Source: Ypsolopha sequella
Lineage: Eukaryota; Arthropoda; Insecta; Lepidoptera; Ypsolophidae
Direction of reading: 5' to 3'
Assembly (NCBI GenBank): GCA_934047225.1
Contig: OW204010.1
Coordinates: forward strand, 606,976 to 670,975
Length of the DNA stretch: 64,000 nucleotides
The notes below the pieces were generated by a model that made no database searches, was not told where the DNA came from, and worked only from the letters and a program-made list of their open reading frames with translations. This document shows, in pieces, positions 60,201 through 64,000 of the stretch (position 1 is the first letter of the stretch; each line of letters begins with the position of its first letter). A program made the position numbers and the translations under genes.

Positions 60201-60928
60201 TTGCTCGTGTTGTACACACGTGTAGTCTGGGGTCTCAAGATTTCGAGTTCTCTCCCCAGGCGCACGTGGTAGGTGACAGCATTGTGGTCCGATGTGATGA
60301 GCTCCCGGTCTACTCTCCATCCGTCCATTTTGTCTAAGAGCTGGAGGCTGCAGGCCGTAACGTCGACTCTGCTTGTACACATACGGCCTCCCCTGTATAC
60401 CTCGAAAGTGGGTACAGTACCTGTATTTAGGATCTGGAAATCAAGTTCATTAAGGAAAGAACTGTAGGCCGCTCCCCGGTGGTCTTCGGAAGTACTTCCC
60501 CACCAGGGGCTCCACGCGTTGACGTCCCCGGCCAAGATGACATTCCTGGTCTGCAGTTTGGAGCAGACGAAACGTATCCTGCCAAGGTAGGGCTCCAAGT
60601 CTTCGTCTCCCTCTAGGTATATGGACAGCACGGCCAACTTGAGTTCTCCTGCCTTCAACAAGACCGCCGCGATATTCTCGGTGACCAGCTGGGGATCATG
60701 TATGACCTCCAGTTCCCCACCGAAAACAACGACAGCGGCCTTAATCGGCTTTTGGCGAGCTGTTGTGAGCTGGATCACTCTAGTATCCGGGTATTGTTTT
60801 AATACGCCCTGGGAACCTACATACGGTTCTTGAACCAGGGCGATAGATACCCGGTTTGAGTGAGCCTTGCTCATTAGCTCTGCAGTCGCCAATTTGGAGC
60901 GCTGCAAGTTTGCCTGGATGACCCTCAA
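57260..60928 (-). CDS. TRAS D ORF2: endonuclease, reverse transcriptase, RNase H, CCHC
   Basis: 1,222 codons from a TTG at 60928. Endonuclease residues are N7 (QANLQR), E34 (VQEPYVG), D135 (AGDVNAW) and D214/H215 (SDHN). Reverse transcriptase residues are D599 (SLDIEGAFD) and YADD at 687-690. The RNase H acids are D941, E979, D1003 and D1056. The C-terminal knuckle is C1153, C1155, H1165, C1170. No ATG occurs in frame between the ORF1 stop and the endonuclease motif. The frame stays open across the ORF1 stop (60987-60989) in the +1 register. Initiation may therefore be by reinitiation, frameshift or a non-AUG codon. The enzyme is expected to cut between telomere-repeat bases and prime reverse transcription there. 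Confidence 0.93.
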   Translation of the reverse strand: MRVIQANLQRSKLATAELMSKAHSNRVSIALVQEPYVGSQGVLKQYPDTRVIQLTTARQKPIKAAVVVFGGELEVIHDPQLVTENIAAVLLKAGELKLAVLSIYLEGDEDLEPYLGRIRFVCSKLQTRNVILAGDVNAWSPWWGSTSEDHRGAAYSSFLNELDFQILNTGTVPTFEVYRGGRMCTSRVDVTACSLQLLDKMDGWRVDRELITSDHNAVTYHVRLGRELEILRPQTTRVYNTSKADWSAFGRSVRSGLDESNLTASRVEQISDPEELESVLDSYLTEISQACEETIPKVGVRKGRHPLPWWSPALERLRRDAITKKRRIRCAADRRRQLVVDTYLEAKQRYKDAAQEAQNASWKQFCTKQERESLWDGVYRVIRRTVKRREDQLLCDQNGTLSPKESAERLALTFFPDDLVDAESADQRQIRAISERSVLELQDQLSTDDPPFTGAELEAVLRTLNPKKAPGPDGWTADICEQAIRCDREMFLAIANKCLALGHFPVRWKLAYVCILRKPAKEDYSDPRAHRPIGLLPVMGKTVEKLLVTRIRWHILPSLSSSQYGFVPQKSTEDSLYDLVGHVRSEIKNKKIVLMVSLDIEGAFDNAWWPALKVQLLAHKCPANIYGLVASYLEDRRVKVHYARESWEKGTSKGCVQGSIAGPLFWNLILNPLLTLLKQEGVYCQAYADDVVLVFSEFNTAPLQARANAALQKVRDWGLKNKLNFAAQKTFAMLLTRKLKFEPPVISMAGVSLPLVQEIRLLGVIIDNKLTFNAHVSAVCRKVTDIYKQLACAARVSWGLSQEIIRTIYVSVIEPIVLYAASAWAPAAEKLMVINQLESLQRGFAQKMCKAYRTVSLSSALVLADALPLDLRIQEAASLYRAKRGENVAHIPDDRRVERRVPYDIKSHPAEREVLDFECLDDLTPSTVAAHNITGPCIYTDGSKIQGKVGAALTWWKDGRETKYSKFRLESYCTVFQSEMYALLRAVEQVRNGKESLVNILSDSRSSLDLLRSQEVFHPLAHSIERCVHDIRREGRDVRLFWLRAHVGTPGNERADELAKDAALHKKSSADYDAIPTSYIKRSIREGTVQKWQCRYDSTSTGGVTKAFLPDVAKAHNIVRRVKLTPPIVQALTGHGGFASYLHRFKLKDSPACVCDPEVEETIWHIIFDCPRFGLWRANLEMEIENVFSKDKLPDIIANAEKRDPLFKYLERVVRCAAKRNK

Positions 60929-60986
60929 TTTGCCATCCTTGGTCTTACCTGAGAGGGAGACGTCTCCACCGTTCCCAATGGTGCCC

Positions 60987-63014
60987 TCAGCAATACGCGA
61001 CGCGTGACCTCGCTATTGAGTCCCACTTTCGCCTGATCGGACACTCGCCATCGAAGGCATTGTGTTCTCGATCGGCTTCGGGGAACTTAGCCCGCTGGCA
61101 GTTTACGCAGATGGCCTTTGAGGCCTTTGCGGGGCAGTCTGCATAGGTATGCGCACCGCCACAGTGACTGCACGAGATGTCTTTCTGTTTACACACCCTC
61201 CTGGTGTGTCCGTATTCAAGACATCCCGTGCACTGCACCAGTGGCGAGTGATCCTCGACTGAGCGTCGTTGCAAGCCTATGTAGACTTGTCCCGCCTCTG
61301 CTAACCGCTGGTAGAGAGCGGGCGTGAGTTCCACGATTAAGTGGCACTCATGAGGATTCCGCGCCTTTCTACGGTAGGCGACTCTGAGGGTCTCCGTTTT
61401 TACGTTTATGCCTTTCAGCAGATGCTTATTCTGACTAAACAGAGCATCTGCCACATACTGGTCTGTATGCTGGGATAAGACGTTACGGATAATGACCATT
61501 GGGAGTTTCGACTTGGACTCCCTGGCAGTCAGTCCCTGTCCTCCCCCTTCGAGTTTTGAGGAGATCTTTCTGAAGTCCTCCTTCTCGCTGCAGCTCAGTA
61601 CTACCTTTCCGTTTGCTGCCTTTCTGCAGCGGTCCACCCTGATTCCCGTCGTTTTGGTGTCCAACACTCTCTCCAAAGTCTCGACGACCTGGTCACCTGT
61701 CATTTCCTGGTCGGTCGCCGAGATGATGAGCGTGTGAGCCGGACCACCCCGACTGGGCATTTTTAGAGCCTGTGCGTATGTCGGCTTTGTCCCCGTGCTG
61801 AGAAGGTCACTTTTTAGGTCAGCTATGGCTTCTTTAATTCCTGTGAGGGCCATCTCCTGGTTGAGGCTAGGAGGCGCAGATTCCCTTTTTTCACTAGCCT
61901 CACCTATGGCCCTCACCTCTGAGCCGACCTTCTCGATTCCTCTCATCACGGGGGCCATAATACACCGCAGATACTCCTCGTCAACCGACGGCACCTGTCC
62001 CGCCTGGCATAGTGGCCTCATCTCTATTTTCTCCACGAGAGTCTTTACCGTTGCCAGGTCATTACAGATGCCGTCGATACGTGGATCTGAGAACAGGCTC
62101 TGTTTGAGGGGGGATCCGCCATCAGAGGGCGCCTTTTGGACCCCTGTCTTCGATTCCTCCAGCTGCCGCCTCAGCGAGTCTAGCTGGTTCGACACCGAAG
62201 AAACCTTGGTGGACAGGACCGCTAGTTCTTCTATGAGAACTAATTCTGGGCCCTTGGTTTTCTTCGCTGTCGACACAGCTCGGAGGTCTTTTTGACTTGC
62301 CAGTTCGGTCAGCCGGAGGACATTTTCTCCTATCCGACTGATTGCCTTGATAGGGCCGTCCATCTCGTAACCTAGCCACGCTCTTATGGCTTGGGCCTCC
62401 GAGAGCGTGGCAGAGATATCGGCCCTAGCCTTGGCTAACTCATCGGCGTGCGAGGCGTGGAGCTCAGCCAGCTGTTTGTTATGTGCACGCTCCACGTAAA
62501 CTAGCTCCTGCGCACGCCGGGTTCTTTCCCGCTCCAGGTTGTTGATATGTCTGGAGCGGGAGTCGGAGAGGGAGAGCACCGTCTCGTAGAGGTGCTCAAG
62601 ACATTCGCGGGCTTCGGCCTTACATTCCCGCTTCATATTTCCCGCTTGTTCCAGGGCCTCCTTTCCCCTCTGGAGTAGTTCATTTGCCTGTATGGAGGCC
62701 TGGTCTTTCACTACTCCAGGGGTTTTCCTGTCGCGAGCTGGCAGGATGCTGAGACGGCCCTGGTTGGCGGCAACGAAACGGGAGTCGTCCGAAACCTCCG
62801 ATTGCAATTCTTCGTCTTCTTTGGCGAAGATCGCTTCTATGTCAGAAACTTCGGAGGGAGCCGGGGAGTTTGTCTCTCCAGCCTTCGCGTTTGCCTTGAG
62901 CACCCCCCTCAAAAGAGGTTTTGAGGGTGCCTTGACAGGGGCACTCACAGTTACTGGTTTGGCTCTGGAGCTGGCCGACGTCCTGGAGACGTTGTTGCCG
63001 GATTTGGTCGACAT
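60987..63014 (-). CDS. TRAS D ORF1 (Gag-like, CCHC)
   Basis: 675 codons starting MSTKSGNNVSRTSASSRAKP. The N-terminus is basic, with Ser/Pro-rich and then acidic stretches. The middle has coiled-coil-like heptads (VSSVSNQLDSLRRQLEES). Zinc knuckles begin at residue 595: CTGCLEYGHTRRVC, CSHCGGAHTYADC and CVNC ... H ... C. It ends RSRVAYC then TGA. The similarity to TRAS-Hel ORF1 is clear in the knuckles and the central half, and weak at the N-terminus. The protein should bind element RNA. Confidence 0.92.
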   Translation of the reverse strand: MSTKSGNNVSRTSASSRAKPVTVSAPVKAPSKPLLRGVLKANAKAGETNSPAPSEVSDIEAIFAKEDEELQSEVSDDSRFVAANQGRLSILPARDRKTPGVVKDQASIQANELLQRGKEALEQAGNMKRECKAEARECLEHLYETVLSLSDSRSRHINNLERERTRRAQELVYVERAHNKQLAELHASHADELAKARADISATLSEAQAIRAWLGYEMDGPIKAISRIGENVLRLTELASQKDLRAVSTAKKTKGPELVLIEELAVLSTKVSSVSNQLDSLRRQLEESKTGVQKAPSDGGSPLKQSLFSDPRIDGICNDLATVKTLVEKIEMRPLCQAGQVPSVDEEYLRCIMAPVMRGIEKVGSEVRAIGEASEKRESAPPSLNQEMALTGIKEAIADLKSDLLSTGTKPTYAQALKMPSRGGPAHTLIISATDQEMTGDQVVETLERVLDTKTTGIRVDRCRKAANGKVVLSCSEKEDFRKISSKLEGGGQGLTARESKSKLPMVIIRNVLSQHTDQYVADALFSQNKHLLKGINVKTETLRVAYRRKARNPHECHLIVELTPALYQRLAEAGQVYIGLQRRSVEDHSPLVQCTGCLEYGHTRRVCKQKDISCSHCGGAHTYADCPAKASKAICVNCQRAKFPEADREHNAFDGECPIRRKWDSIARSRVAYC

Positions 63015-64000
63015 TAAGATGTGCAGTCAAAACGATACCTTAAAATATTAATGTAAAATAGGGAGTCAAGATAAAATTAAAATAAAATGAGGCAAAAGCC
63101 GATAAATGTCATAAATGTTAAAATTTAAATTAAATGTGGCAATAGCCGTTAAATTAATAAAGATTGATAAATTGGAGAGCTGTAAAATTGCAATTAGAAT
63201 TAAATAACACAGTTTAACTTTCACCGCCTTGCTAATAACAGTTCAGAATACAATACAAATTAAATAATACTTAAAATCAAAAGATATAATTTCAAATGGG
63301 GCAAAAGCCAACTGTAAATAATAATAATAGGAGTAAAAAAAAAAAATATAAAAGTATGGGGCAATAGCCTAAAATAATATAAATAATTCTTAACAGGTCT
63401 AAAACAATATCACATGTATCACAGTCACAGCCAAAATTAAAAAAAAAACGGAAAAATCAAAATTTGGGTACAATAAAAGAATTAAATATGTTAAAAAGTT
63501 GAAAATCAGGAAATGCTTAGGGGCCAAAATGTAGGAAAACCCTCAACGTATCAGGAGATTTTTTCCCCGAAGCTCTAGGACCAAATAGAAGCCAAATAGA
63601 GCGCGGGGGGGTGAGGTAAAATTTGTGCGGGGGAAAAGAGAGATGTTTGGGAAGGCTTAGGTAGTCAGGTAATGTTTGAAGGGAAAGAAAAGGCAAAAGG
63701 GAGGAAAGGGGAAGGGAAAAGGGGAGGGGGGGAGAAAACTGCCGGAGCCAAAATGTTGAGCAGGGCCTCCTCTTGCCTACGAAAGTTTTCCCGGGGCTCT
63801 AGCTCCTAAGGGAACCGAGATAGAGTGCGGGGGGGTGAGGTAAAAAGTGCGCGGGTGAGGGGGGGGGGGAATTCTCAAGTGGACCTTAGGGGGTGAGGTG
63901 AGGTTGGGTGAGGGGGAAGGGGGTCATGCGTTGAGGGGAGGGGCGTGAGAATTTTTTCGGTGACGTCCCGCTGGGCTGAGGAATCGATCGGTAGAGGTGG
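63015..64000 (-). promoter_or_regulatory. TRAS D 5' UTR with internal repeats
   Basis: Non-coding. The part next to ORF1 is AT-rich with recurring GGGGCAAAAGCC/GGGGCAATAGCC blocks. From about 63511 two imperfect units of about 223 bp follow. Each has GCCAAAATGT, a GGGGCTCTAG or GAAGCTCTAGG block and GCGGGGGGGTGAGGTAAAA. Repeated 5' UTRs are common in this group and often hold the promoter, which is inference here. Confidence 0.6.

Larger units (their letters stand above)
56701..64000 (-). mobile_element. TRAS D: TRAS-like element with intact ORFs, 5' end outside window
   Basis: Poly(T) 56701-56723 lies against TTAGG. The 3' UTR hairpin is at 56758-56780. ORF2 and ORF1 are both open, followed by at least 986 bp of 5' UTR running off the window. 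It is the best candidate for an active element here. Confidence 0.95.

Overview
The window looks like subtelomeric and telomeric DNA of an insect, most likely a moth or butterfly. It contains the insect telomere repeat (TTAGG)n in six islands, all reading TTAGG on the plus strand. It also contains non-LTR retrotransposons of the two telomere-specific kinds best known from silkworm, TRAS-like and SART-like. Several dispersed repeats here are, from memory, typical of Lepidoptera. Because the G-rich strand runs 5' to 3' toward a chromosome end, the chromosome tip should lie beyond the right edge.

Left part (1-26,025): nested mobile elements and satellites, with almost no ordinary genes. From left to right: a Penelope-like GIY-YIG relic; a foldback element inside a hAT-type sequence, interrupted by a copia element with apparently identical 255-bp LTRs and a CCATT target duplication; three tandem arrays (29, about 53-62 and 51 bp); a 1.3-kb palindrome; an unclassified 4.9-kb element with about 395-bp terminal inverted repeats that carries a small membrane-protein gene, two minisatellites and a solo LTR; a decayed LINE; a decayed piece of viral-type helicase; a palindromic MITE; and a two-exon THAP-domain mini-gene.

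Right part (26,026-64,000): telomere-repeat retrotransposons separated by TTAGG. In order: TRAS A (5'-truncated); an LTR-retrotransposon fragment; TRAS B (ORF2 intact, ORF1 missing); TRAS-Hel (about 9 kb without its insertion, bounded by TTAGG on both sides); a full-length SART-like element on the opposite strand; TRAS C (5'-truncated); 43 TTAGG units; and TRAS D (ORF1 and ORF2 intact, 5' end beyond the window). TRAS elements end in poly(A) against CCTAA. The SART element ends in poly(A) against TTAGG.

The standout is TRAS-Hel. The usual C-terminal CCHC knuckle of its ORF2 is replaced by about 460 residues of a complete superfamily-1 RNA helicase of the alphavirus-like/virga-like type. It is in one open frame with the end of the retrotransposon ORF2. 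A second, decayed helicase copy at 22.9-23.2 kb suggests a family rather than a single accident. Other notable points are conserved 3'-UTR structures in TRAS RNAs, ORF2 frames with no AUG ahead of the endonuclease domain, and a truncated TRAS apparently capped by TTAGG.
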